NCBI RefSeq assembly: GCF_947501665.1
Contig: NZ_CANMWS010000029.1
Span: forward strand, 1-64,000
DNA: 64,000 nt
Reading direction: 5' to 3'
Source: an uncultured Shewanella sp.
Lineage (GTDB): Bacteria; Pseudomonadota; Gammaproteobacteria; Enterobacterales; Shewanellaceae
The translations under genes were made by a program, and so were the position numbers. Numbering within the stretch: position 1 is the stretch's first letter; the number at the start of each line of letters is the position of its first letter. Below, piece by piece: positions 1-8,254 of this stretch. Below the pieces are notes generated by a model. That model was not told the origin of the DNA, ran no database searches, and was given only the letters and a program-made list of their open reading frames with translations.

Positions 1-423
1 TGCGCTTAAAAAGAGTGTAAAAAGCATCATGGATAATTACCCATCAAAATATACGATAACTTTTAGTTAAGCACTTAACTTAAGTTAACCATCCACAACA
101 AGAAATAATTATTGATAGTTAATTTATAAATCTGAGTATCATCTCATTCATTGGGACTCAAATTATCGTTCCCTTGAAATAATATTTAACACAAATAAAC
201 AAATGAATATGTAAATAAATATAATATCATCAAAAACATAAGACACTGTTTAGTATAAAAATAAAATATATTTATTATCAATAAATAATCTACAACCATT
301 AAAATGTAAATCCATTTATTGAAAAAAGGTGAATCGCTTCTTTGAGCCAGCAACTGTTCAGTTTACATACAGACCCTACCTTTTACGCTGAGCAAAATAA
401 CCTCAAATTAAGATTAAATTAAT
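1..423. other. AT-rich intergenic stretch, no gene seen
   Basis: Very AT-rich DNA with no open frame that looks coding on either strand. It must carry the promoter of the rightward nucleotidase gene at 424, but no convincing -35/-10 pair, operator dyad or strong ribosome binding site stands out. Confidence 0.6.
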
Positions 424-2154
424 ATGACACAAACGTATTCTTTAACCCTTGCACATATCAACGATACCCATTCTCATTTCGATCCAAACGACGTTCACTT
501 TGATCTCAATCGAGATGGTAAAATATTAACCCTTAAAAGTCGAAGTGGTGGGTATGCCCGCCTAAGTCATCATATCGAATGCGCTCGAAAAAAAGCAAAA
601 TTGGCACAAGAAGCCTTTCTATTTCTTCATGGAGGGGATAGCTTTGAAGGCACTCTTTATTACAGTCAATTTAAAGGGAAAGCTAATTCACATTTACTGA
701 ATATGCTCAAACCTGATGCCATGGTTCTAGGTAATCACGAAATGAACGCAGGCAATGGCCCAGTAAAAGCCTTTCTTGATGAAATCAATTTTCCTTTACT
801 TGCAGGCAATATGGATCTCAGTCATGAAGATCCCAATAAAATAGAGAAAATGGCCCAGCATAAAAATTTATTAGACTACGACCCAAACACACAGACCGCA
901 AAAGTATTATTCAAACCAATACAAGATAAAACATTGGCTATTATTGGGATCACATTAGAAGAAATGCACAACATTGCTAGGCCTGATCCTGATACCCAAT
1001 TTAAAAGTGTCGTTGAAACGACACGCAATACGATTGAGAAATTAAAGCAGCAAGGAATTGTGCACATTATCATTTTAAGCCACCTTGGTATTGCAAAAGA
1101 TCGCCGTCTTGCTAAGACAGTATCAGGGATCAGCATTATTGTCGGTGGACACAGCCACTCCCTTCAAGGTGACTTTAAGGCTTTAGGATTAAACGCGACT
1201 CCCTATGGCGAAAAAATCAATCAAACTCACATATTACATGCTGGAAAATATGCAGAAACGTTAGGACTTGCAAAGATCACATTCGATGAAACAGGCCATG
1301 TCATTTCCCTTACTGGGCACAACCGATTTATGTTAGATAGTCAATTTAATTTATCTTCTTCACAAAAAGTTAAACCGGAGGATTATGAATGGGCGTATCA
1401 ACAATTATTGAAACATGAAGATATCGCTTGGGATGAAGAAGATAAAGAAGTGGAAACCGTTATAAGTACTCAATATCGCCCAACAATAACGCGTCTACAA
1501 GAAAAAGTGCTAGGTGTTTTACCCCAAAATTTAACGCATGTTCGCGTCCCTTGTGACTCATTACCACATGGCAGTGAAATTTGTCCTTGGGTATGCCGCA
1601 GTATGTATCATGAAGTGAAGGCCCTAAATCCTCATCTGGATTTCGCCTTACATAATGCAGGTGGCGTTCGCGAATCTTTGTCTAGAGGTGAACTGACCTT
1701 AGCTGAAGTGATTGGCCGGATCCTTCCCTTTGAATTACCTTTAGTCACTTATGAAATTGAAGGAGTGTATTTATTTCAAGCACTAGAGTCTGCGATTAAC
1801 CTTGCAACGAACAATAATATCATCGGCTCTGGTGCAGGTGGTTTTCCATACACTTACGGATTAAGGTATTTCTACGATGGCCGAGCTAAAGAAGGACAAA
1901 GGATCACCAATATCGAAATATTTAATAAAAAAAGTCAATCAAAATGGAATAAAATCAATAAGAGTCAAACATACATAGGCGTATCATCTGACTATACCGT
2001 TTCAGGTAAAGAAGGCTACCACCCATTACTCAACTCTAATTGGATAAAAGACTTTTCAAACCTCACTCTACCCGAAGCTTTTATTCAACATATGAGTAAT
2101 CAACGAAACTTACAAAAAACATTGCTTCCCAATGTGCATTATACTGGTCATTGA
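424..2154 (+). CDS. Bifunctional metallophosphatase / 5'-nucleotidase (UshA/CpdB family)
   Basis: Predicted two-metal phosphoesterase that releases phosphate from nucleotides or related esters. The N-terminal calcineurin-like domain has all its metal-ligand blocks: HINDTHSHF (11-19), GGDSFEG (70-76), GNHE (103-106), SHLG (219-222) and GGHSH (241-245). The C-terminal 5'-nucleotidase domain starts around residue 370 and contains NAGGVRES and a GAGGFPYTYG block that fits the substrate-binding region. Length (576 aa) is normal. Unlike UshA there is no signal peptide: the protein begins directly with the first metal motif, so it probably acts in the cytoplasm unless the start is misplaced. The ribosome binding site is weak. 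It faces the next gene convergently. The exact substrate is not readable from the sequence. Confidence 0.88.
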   Translation: MTQTYSLTLAHINDTHSHFDPNDVHFDLNRDGKILTLKSRSGGYARLSHHIECARKKAKLAQEAFLFLHGGDSFEGTLYYSQFKGKANSHLLNMLKPDAMVLGNHEMNAGNGPVKAFLDEINFPLLAGNMDLSHEDPNKIEKMAQHKNLLDYDPNTQTAKVLFKPIQDKTLAIIGITLEEMHNIARPDPDTQFKSVVETTRNTIEKLKQQGIVHIIILSHLGIAKDRRLAKTVSGISIIVGGHSHSLQGDFKALGLNATPYGEKINQTHILHAGKYAETLGLAKITFDETGHVISLTGHNRFMLDSQFNLSSSQKVKPEDYEWAYQQLLKHEDIAWDEEDKEVETVISTQYRPTITRLQEKVLGVLPQNLTHVRVPCDSLPHGSEICPWVCRSMYHEVKALNPHLDFALHNAGGVRESLSRGELTLAEVIGRILPFELPLVTYEIEGVYLFQALESAINLATNNNIIGSGAGGFPYTYGLRYFYDGRAKEGQRITNIEIFNKKSQSKWNKINKSQTYIGVSSDYTVSGKEGYHPLLNSNWIKDFSNLTLPEAFIQHMSNQRNLQKTLLPNVHYTGH

Positions 2155-2172
2155 ACAGGTTAAATATCAAAG

Positions 2173-2219
2173 CACTTAGTGTGAAGAGAGTGAATATCAC
2201 CTTCTCTTAACACTAAGTG
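2173..2219. terminator. Long hairpin between convergent genes
   Basis: A 10-bp arm (2173-2182) pairs with 2210-2219, continues after one mismatch as AAGAGA/TCTCTT and ends in GTGA/TCAC. It lies just past the nucleotidase stop and overlaps the last codons of the leftward acetyltransferase. No T-run follows on either strand, so it may be an mRNA 3'-end stabiliser rather than an intrinsic terminator. Confidence 0.4.
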
Positions 2220-2709
2220 TCTTCTCCATCAAAAAACCCATGATCACTTGACCAGATTTCTCTTGGTAACTACGATGCATTTGCCTAAACCCTTGCTGCA
2301 AAAATAATGGCTTTGACAAAATAGAGGCATCAACACTTAAAGTAGGATAATGTTGCAAGCAAGCCCATTCTTGTAAGCAACACAATAAACGTTTTCCAAC
2401 CCCTTGATGTTGGTATTTTGGGTGGACATATAAACTGTCAATATAGCCTCGACCTATAAAACCCGTTTCTACATTGATGAATCCACAACACTGAGCTAAG
2501 CCCTTATTCAATTGATTATTATCAGTCATTAACCAAGTTTGACTCTTCGACAAACGTTTATGCCAATGATAATTTGACCGTGGCGCTTTTGACCAAGCTC
2601 TTTGCTGTTCAAGTGAATAGACATCTTCACCGATATGATGAATAGCATCATGAAATAGTTGACTAATACTTGCCGCATAGGCTTTTTGATAAGGTATAAT
2701 TGATAACAT
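2197..2709 (-). CDS. GNAT-family N-acetyltransferase
   Basis: A 170-residue single-domain GNAT protein expected to transfer an acetyl group from acetyl-CoA to an amine. The pyrophosphate-binding signature is visible as QHQGVGKRL (about 101-109), preceded by the beta-4 strand IDSLYVHPKY. The C-terminal LFLQQGFRQM is the usual beta-6 region of GNATs. It is the second gene of a leftward pair, starting 9 nt after the stop of the membrane-protein gene at 2719-3201, so the two are probably co-transcribed. Its 3' end runs into the hairpin shared with the nucleotidase gene. The acceptor substrate cannot be predicted. Confidence 0.85.
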   Translation of the reverse strand: MLSIIPYQKAYAASISQLFHDAIHHIGEDVYSLEQQRAWSKAPRSNYHWHKRLSKSQTWLMTDNNQLNKGLAQCCGFINVETGFIGRGYIDSLYVHPKYQHQGVGKRLLCCLQEWACLQHYPTLSVDASILSKPLFLQQGFRQMHRSYQEKSGQVIMGFLMEKTLSVKRR

Positions 2710-2718
2710 AACAATGGG

Positions 2719-3201
2719 CTATTTAATGCTTGAAACAGTGACTTTCTGCCGAATAGTCGACTCACTGACAAAGCGGTAACCACTTAAACCGTAACGCTTT
2801 AGCACTTTATGACTTTGAATAGACAAAATAACATAAGGAATAATATTAACCGCGTTAATAATCGCTAAAATCGCCAAGAATGTGGTTTTCATTTTGTGAT
2901 TGAACATTCGTGAAAATTTCACCGTGTTCCATACATAAAAAACAATACAAGCCACATACACCGATAACGTACCAATGAGTAAAAAAATATTGTCTGCTAT
3001 TCCTTTTGCAAACTGCCATTCAAAATGGGCATATAGCCGAGGTAACATATCAAGCAACATCATCATGACTAAAGGGATTAATAACTTTTTTTGATATAGT
3101 GATATTTTTTGAAGCATTAAAATAGTATGCTCTTTACTGTCGGTGTCTACACTATCGTTTTTAACAATATTGTTAGCAATAACTGCTGAAGTGTCTGTCA
3201 T
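2719..3201 (-). CDS. Uncharacterised three-helix inner-membrane protein
   Basis: I do not recognise the family. The 160-residue protein has a hydrophilic N-terminus of about 35 residues, three strongly hydrophobic stretches (about 40-57, 71-91 and 107-128) and a basic C-terminal tail, consistent with an inner-membrane protein. Cytoplasmic ends are inferred from the positive charges after helix 3. It is the first gene of a two-gene leftward unit with the acetyltransferase at 2197-2709 (9-nt gap). The ribosome binding site is weak. No catalytic motif is visible. That it is a real gene is likely, because the frame is long and the amino-acid pattern is sensible. Confidence 0.7.
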   Translation of the reverse strand: MTDTSAVIANNIVKNDSVDTDSKEHTILMLQKISLYQKKLLIPLVMMMLLDMLPRLYAHFEWQFAKGIADNIFLLIGTLSVYVACIVFYVWNTVKFSRMFNHKMKTTFLAILAIINAVNIIPYVILSIQSHKVLKRYGLSGYRFVSESTIRQKVTVSSIK

Positions 3202-3291
3202 TATTGAGTATAAGTTTCATGGTTAAATAAAATAATAATTTTACACTCAATGTCATCCACATTATAGCCAAATCAAGACAAAACTTGTTCC

Positions 3292-3513
3292 TCAATTATC
3301 TTTCTCTAATAACGGCTGCAACATAGACTCTAAACCATTAAGTTTGATTTCATACATCAATGCTAATTGCTGCCCTAATTTCCCCTCTGGAAACCCTTTT
3401 GCATGAAACCACACCAAATATGGCTCAGGCAAGGTCAATAACTTTCGTCCAGCGTATTTTCCAAAAGGCATCGTTTGATGGATAGCGGCCAACAAATCTT
3501 GTTCGTTCATCAT
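3292..3513 (-). CDS. DUF3820 family small protein
   Basis: A 73-residue protein matching the DUF3820 pattern: the MPFGKYAGR block near the N-terminus, then LPEPYLVWFHAKGFPEGKLG. The family is widespread in gammaproteobacteria and has no settled function. The frame is open up to a TTG at 3525, but a GGAAC sequence sits seven bases before the ATG at 3513, so that ATG (or the adjacent one at 3510) is the better start. It is a single leftward gene, divergent from the MtfA-like gene at 3606. Confidence 0.82.
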   Translation of the reverse strand: MMNEQDLLAAIHQTMPFGKYAGRKLLTLPEPYLVWFHAKGFPEGKLGQQLALMYEIKLNGLESMLQPLLEKDN

Positions 3514-3605
3514 TCTTTGTTCCAAAAACTCATTATATGCTTACCCTTGAATATGATCTCAAGATCCCCTATCTCTTTTAATAAGAAAAATAAAAAGGAT
3601 GTCAT

Positions 3606-4424
3606 ATGGATATATTCATTATCATGTTAGTCAGCATCAGTGCCATTATGTGGATATTATCACGTAATTGGCGTGTCGAGCGAAAACGTAACAAAATAAA
3701 GTCCCAACCTTTTCCAAAAGCTTGGCGCAATATTCTTAAGCAGCGTTTCCCCTATTTTAATGCCATGCCGACGGATCTTCAGCTCCAGCTCAAGCAACAC
3801 ATTCAAGTATTTGTTTCAGAAAAAACCTTTGTTGGCTGCAAAGGACTGAAAATTGATGATGAAATCCGTGTAATTATTGCTGCCCAAGCCTGTTTATTAT
3901 TACTCAATCGAAAAACGGACTTTTACCCTAAACTCACCGAAATTTTAGTCTACCCCTCTATTTTTGTCGTGGAACATCCTGAGCAAATTGGTCAAATAGT
4001 GTCGTCAAAACCCAAAATATTATCCGGTGAATCTTGGCAAAATGGTAAAGTCATCCTCTCTTGGCAAACCACACAAGATAATGCCGCTCACCCTTTTGAA
4101 GGTAATAATGTCGTTATTCATGAATTTGCCCATCAATTGGACCAAGAAAATGGTAATGCCAACGGCGCACCTATTTTAAATCGTGTTGAAGACTATCAGT
4201 CATGGTCTAAAGTATTGGCTGATGAATATGCATCACTGGTGAAGGCTGCTCAACATCAAGAAGAGTCATTATTTAATTATTATGGCGCAACCAATCCAGC
4301 TGAATTCTTTGCGGTTATTAGTGAAGTCTTTTTTGAAAAACCCCATGAATTTTTTGAACAACACCCCGCACTTTACCGAGAACTCAGTCACTTTTATAAA
4401 CTCAACCCAATCCATTGGCATTGA
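3606..4424 (+). CDS. mtfA: MtfA-type zinc peptidase (DUF980)
   Basis: Homologue of Mlc titration factor A, a zinc aminopeptidase that in E. coli binds the repressor Mlc. The zinc-binding HEFAHQLDQE lies around residues 171-180, and the downstream NPAEFFAVISEVFFEKP carries the glutamate-rich segment typical of the family. The first about 20 residues are hydrophobic (IFIIMLVSISAIMWIL), so this member may be membrane-anchored, unlike soluble E. coli MtfA. An AAGGA sits six bases before the ATG. It converges with aceA. Family assignment is strong; a link to sugar regulation here is only by analogy. Confidence 0.88.
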   Translation: MDIFIIMLVSISAIMWILSRNWRVERKRNKIKSQPFPKAWRNILKQRFPYFNAMPTDLQLQLKQHIQVFVSEKTFVGCKGLKIDDEIRVIIAAQACLLLLNRKTDFYPKLTEILVYPSIFVVEHPEQIGQIVSSKPKILSGESWQNGKVILSWQTTQDNAAHPFEGNNVVIHEFAHQLDQENGNANGAPILNRVEDYQSWSKVLADEYASLVKAAQHQEESLFNYYGATNPAEFFAVISEVFFEKPHEFFEQHPALYRELSHFYKLNPIHWH

Positions 4425-4437
4425 TCCGCAGCATGAT

Positions 4438-4472
4438 AAAAAAACCGTACAGCTCGGTTGGAGGCTGTACGG
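4438..4472 (-). terminator. Rho-independent terminator of aceB-aceA
   Basis: A perfect 9-bp stem (4445-4453 with 4464-4472) and 10-base loop is followed, on the minus strand, by seven T (A-run 4438-4444). It lies about 40 bases past the aceA stop codon. Confidence 0.85.
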
Positions 4473-4512
4473 CGAATTAAATCATTTTTTATTTTAATTT
4501 GCGCTTCAGATA

Positions 4513-5853
4513 TTAGGCATTTTTAGCATAAAACTGTTGTTCTTCCGTTGATCCCGTTAATGCAGTCACCGAGGAATGTCCCCCTTGAATAATGTTGGTC
4601 ACCCGATCAAAATAACCGGTTCCAACCTCTTGTTGATGGGCAACAAAACTATAACCTTTTCGCGCTGCAGAAAATTCTGCTTGCTGCACTTTTTCCACAT
4701 AATGTTTCATGCCTTCACCTCGCGCCGTATCATAAGCCAGATCAAACATATTATACCACATGCTATGGATCCCAGCGAGCGTGATAAATTGAAACTTATA
4801 TCCCATATCAGATAGTTCTTGTTGAAAATGAGAGATTTGTTCATCCGTTAAATTTTTCTTCCAATTAAACGAGGGGGAACAATTATAAGCTAATAGTTGA
4901 TCGGGGAAATGTTCATGAATAGCATCGGCAAAACGTCTTGCCTCGTCCAAACAAGGTGTCGAGGTTTCACACCATAACAAATCAGCAAAAGGGGCATAAG
5001 CTAAGCCACGAGCAATCGCTTGTTCTATTCCAGCATTTACTTTAAAAAAACCTTCTTCTGTTCGTTCTCCAGTAATAAAATCTCTATCATAGGGATCACA
5101 ATCAGAGGTTAATAAATCTGCTGCATTAGCATCGGTTCTCGCAATCACTAAAGTTTCAACGCCACATACATCAGCCGCGAGTCTGGCTGAAACCAGCTTT
5201 TGTACCGCTTCTTTTGTCGGCACTAATACTTTTCCGCCCATGTGACCACATTTTTTGACCGACGCTAATTGATCTTCAAAATGCACACCTGCCGCCCCAG
5301 CATCAATCATGCTCTTCATTAATTCAAATGCATTTAAGACCCCACCAAAACCCGCTTCTGCATCGGCAACAATAGGCAAGAAATAATTCACATATCCTTT
5401 TTCTTCTGGATCATGTCCACTCGCCCATTGGACTTGATCTGCACGCCTAAAAGCATTATTGACATTGGATACAACCGCAGGGACTGAATTAGACGGATAT
5501 AAAGATTGATCAGGGTACATATTTCCCGATAAATTCGCATCCGCAGCAACTTGCCAGCCTGATAAATAAATCGCTTCAATCCCAGCCTTAGCTTGTTGTA
5601 CAGCTTGCCCACCAGAAAGGGTACCAAGAGAATTAACATAACCTTTTCTAGCATCTCCATGAATAAGTTCCCAAAGCCTAGCAGCGCCACGCTTAGCAAG
5701 GGTATTTTCTGGCACTAAAGATCCCCTTAATGCCAGTACTTCTTCTGCGCTATAGGGACGATAGACATTTTTCCATCGTGGGTTTTCGGCCCAATCATTT
5801 TTAATTATATCAAGTTGCTTTTGCCGTGAAATACACCCCATTATATTGGCCAT
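4513..5853 (-). CDS. aceA: Isocitrate lyase
   Basis: Cleaves isocitrate into glyoxylate and succinate in the glyoxylate shunt. The catalytic signature KKCGHMGGK is intact (KKCGH at about 200-204), as are SGWQVAAD, VADAEAGFGG and NCSPSFNWKK, all hallmark blocks. The frame is open to 5880, but a GAGGGGA ribosome binding site at 5859-5865, five bases before the ATG at 5853, fixes the start and gives 446 aa, close to the usual enterobacterial length. It follows aceB by 46 bases in a leftward operon and ends at a strong terminator. No aceK or iclR is nearby, so control of the shunt probably differs from E. coli. Confidence 0.97.
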   Translation of the reverse strand: MANIMGCISRQKQLDIIKNDWAENPRWKNVYRPYSAEEVLALRGSLVPENTLAKRGAARLWELIHGDARKGYVNSLGTLSGGQAVQQAKAGIEAIYLSGWQVAADANLSGNMYPDQSLYPSNSVPAVVSNVNNAFRRADQVQWASGHDPEEKGYVNYFLPIVADAEAGFGGVLNAFELMKSMIDAGAAGVHFEDQLASVKKCGHMGGKVLVPTKEAVQKLVSARLAADVCGVETLVIARTDANAADLLTSDCDPYDRDFITGERTEEGFFKVNAGIEQAIARGLAYAPFADLLWCETSTPCLDEARRFADAIHEHFPDQLLAYNCSPSFNWKKNLTDEQISHFQQELSDMGYKFQFITLAGIHSMWYNMFDLAYDTARGEGMKHYVEKVQQAEFSAARKGYSFVAHQQEVGTGYFDRVTNIIQGGHSSVTALTGSTEEQQFYAKNA

Positions 5854-5899
5854 AATCGTCCCCTCTATTTTATGCATCAAGTATTTGAAAGTATTATTT

Positions 5900-7528
5900 T
5901 TAAGCTATCAGTAACCGTGAAGCGGGTTCAGTGAAAAAATCCACTAATTCATCTGCCAGTAACATGTTTTCCAGCAATACCGCAGCTTGTGTATACCGCC
6001 CATGAGTAAATTCTTGATCGCCCACTTCATTTTTCACCTTAGCAAGCTCTTCAATCAACATCTCTTTTATGAGAGATTGTGTGACTCGCTTTCCATTTGA
6101 AAGCAGCACTTGATGCTTAATCCACTGCCAAATTGATGTCCTCGCTATTTCAGCTGTCGATGCATCTTCAAGTAATCCATAAATAGGCACGCTGGCTTGG
6201 CCATTAATCCAAGCTTGAATATATTGCAATGCTATTCGTAAGTTCAACCGAATCCCCGCTTCAGTTCGCTCACCTTGGCAGGGGAACAATAATTCTTTGG
6301 CTGAAACCGGCGCATCAACATCACGAGTCACATGAAGCTGATTGGTATGGCTCGCACCGATATATTGTTCAAATGCCGCAATGGATATAGCAATCAATCC
6401 TTCATGTGCGACCCAAGTTCCATCATGCCCGTGATGAGCTTCAACTTGTTTCTCATTAAATACTTGTGTGAGTAATTGCTCATTATTGACTTTATCGTCA
6501 CTAGGAATACCCGCTGCCAATCCACCTATCGCCATCGCCCCTCGTTTATGGCAAGTTTTCACCAATAATCTAGAGTAAGCACTCATTAATGATGCATCCA
6601 TAGTGACCGCTTGCGTGTCAGGTAAAATACGATCTTTATGATTTTTTAGCGTTTTGATATAACTGAAAATATAATCCCAACGGCCACAATTGAGTGCGAC
6701 AATATTGGCACGAAGTTCATATAAAATTTCTTCCATCTCAAAAACCGCAGGCAATGTTTCAATCAAACAAGTACATTTTATTGTGCCAGGGCGAAGGCAA
6801 TAACGCTCTTCAACAAATGAAAAAATCTTAGCCCATAACCTTGCTTCTAAGTGACTCTCAAGTTTAGGAATATAAAAATAGGGAGCACTCCCTTTCTCTA
6901 ATAATTTTAAATAATTGTTATGAAAATAAACACAAAAATCAAAAAATGCTGCAGGAATAGGTTCGTCATTCAATGTCAAATGCTGCTCCAACATATGCAG
7001 GCCTCTGACTCGACACATCAATACCGTCGCCATTTCATCATTATTTTTTCTTGTCTGAGCTATATCATCCATTTCACCATGAATAACATCACGTAGATTT
7101 TCCTGACCACTTAACACATGCTCCCAACTTGGCGAGCATGCATCTTCAAAATCAGCGATAAACACATTGGCATTTGAATTGATCCCATTCATCAAGGTAT
7201 AGCGATCAACAGGACCGATTAACTCAACTCTTCTGTCTTGTAAATCCTGAGGAATCGAGGCAATTTTCCAATGCGCTTCTCTTACTGATTTCGTTTCAGA
7301 TAAGAATGCAGGCAAGGTTCCCTCATCTATAGATTGCTGTTTAAGTGTACGGAGCTTGAGTAATTCAGTGACTTCATGATTAAATTTCTCACACACTTTT
7401 TCTATTAATGTCACCACGCCAGATGAAAGCACCTGACTTTGCTTTGTTAAGTGTTGTTCTTGGTCGTTCCCATTAATCACAAGAGATGAAGCGGCTTTTT
7501 TTTGTTCTTCTATTGTATTTATTGTCAT
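5900..7528 (-). CDS. aceB: Malate synthase A
   Basis: Condenses glyoxylate with acetyl-CoA to malate, the second glyoxylate-shunt step. The A-isoform pattern is clear: NVFIADFEDACSPSW with the metal-binding acidic residues, CLIETLPAVFEMEEI, the signature LNCGRWDYIFSYIK, and HDGTWVAHEGLI. The frame extends to 7621, but GGAG lies eight bases before the ATG at 7528, which gives 542 residues (E. coli AceB has 533); the upstream extension has no matching family sequence that I recognise. It is the first gene of the aceB-aceA operon, with a 556-bp AT-rich region upstream that must hold the promoter. Confidence 0.97.
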   Translation of the reverse strand: MTINTIEEQKKAASSLVINGNDQEQHLTKQSQVLSSGVVTLIEKVCEKFNHEVTELLKLRTLKQQSIDEGTLPAFLSETKSVREAHWKIASIPQDLQDRRVELIGPVDRYTLMNGINSNANVFIADFEDACSPSWEHVLSGQENLRDVIHGEMDDIAQTRKNNDEMATVLMCRVRGLHMLEQHLTLNDEPIPAAFFDFCVYFHNNYLKLLEKGSAPYFYIPKLESHLEARLWAKIFSFVEERYCLRPGTIKCTCLIETLPAVFEMEEILYELRANIVALNCGRWDYIFSYIKTLKNHKDRILPDTQAVTMDASLMSAYSRLLVKTCHKRGAMAIGGLAAGIPSDDKVNNEQLLTQVFNEKQVEAHHGHDGTWVAHEGLIAISIAAFEQYIGASHTNQLHVTRDVDAPVSAKELLFPCQGERTEAGIRLNLRIALQYIQAWINGQASVPIYGLLEDASTAEIARTSIWQWIKHQVLLSNGKRVTQSLIKEMLIEELAKVKNEVGDQEFTHGRYTQAAVLLENMLLADELVDFFTEPASRLLIA

Positions 7529-8087
7529 CTCGACGGCTCCGTATAAAAAGGGAAAGCAAGTGCGCTCACTTCCAAATGTTGAATTAATACAAAATTTAAA
7601 GTGAAACAATTGAGAATGCAACTTGACAGTAAGCTATTTAGAAACAACATACTCTGAATATAACGAATGTTTAATTGGTCTTACCAAGAAAACAATTTAA
7701 ACATTAAATGTTGATTTGAAAAGATAAAATAAAACCAACCAGATAGCTAACATCGTTATAATTAAAAAAAATGAAATTTGTCAGACAATTTGACCAGTAA
7801 TGGATGAGTGAAAACCATTACGTTATTTTATTACACAATGTAAAATAATTATTACTTTTTAAATCTTTATTTTTATTTGTACTATTTCAGTTTTTGTTTT
7901 GAATTTCCCCTTAAGAAAAGAGCATTAATATCAAGTAATCATTGTGTTACATAATATTTCCCCCCTCAAAAAATTAAACAACCGTTTAAAACTTACGTTT
8001 ACGTCAATTTATCGCCATTATTTTAATAAAAAGAAAAAAGGAAAATAATGTTTAGTGACTAACACTGCAATATTTATTGGTTTAATG
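7529..8087. other. aceB upstream region
   Basis: An AT-rich stretch without a coding frame. It should contain the leftward aceB promoter. The one structured feature is a dyad, TTATTTTA at 7823-7830 and TAAAATAA at 7841-7848, which could be an operator about 300 bases upstream of aceB; this is only suggestive in such AT-rich DNA. Confidence 0.4.
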
Positions 8088-8121
8088 AAAAAAAATATCG
8101 AAGACCACGGTCTTCGATATT
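8088..8121 (-). terminator. Strong terminator downstream of the metal ATPase
   Basis: A perfect 13-bp stem (8094-8106 with 8109-8121) is followed on the minus strand by eight T (A-run 8088-8095). It lies about 135 bases past the ATPase stop codon, so the ATPase transcript would carry a long 3' tail. Confidence 0.8.
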
Positions 8122-8254
8122 GTTTGTCGCATCATTAGAGGCTCATCATCTTTTGTCGTTAAATAATGTTTGAGCTCAACTTGTTTTAATGGGAACACCA
8201 TCAGCAGCCCAATCTTCTGAGCCAATGTTATTCCATTAAAGCAATCGACAAGGA

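Noticed and set aside
2529..2783. 84-codon leftward frame across the acetyltransferase and membrane-protein genes
   Set aside because: It overlaps two convincing genes in another frame and is a shadow.
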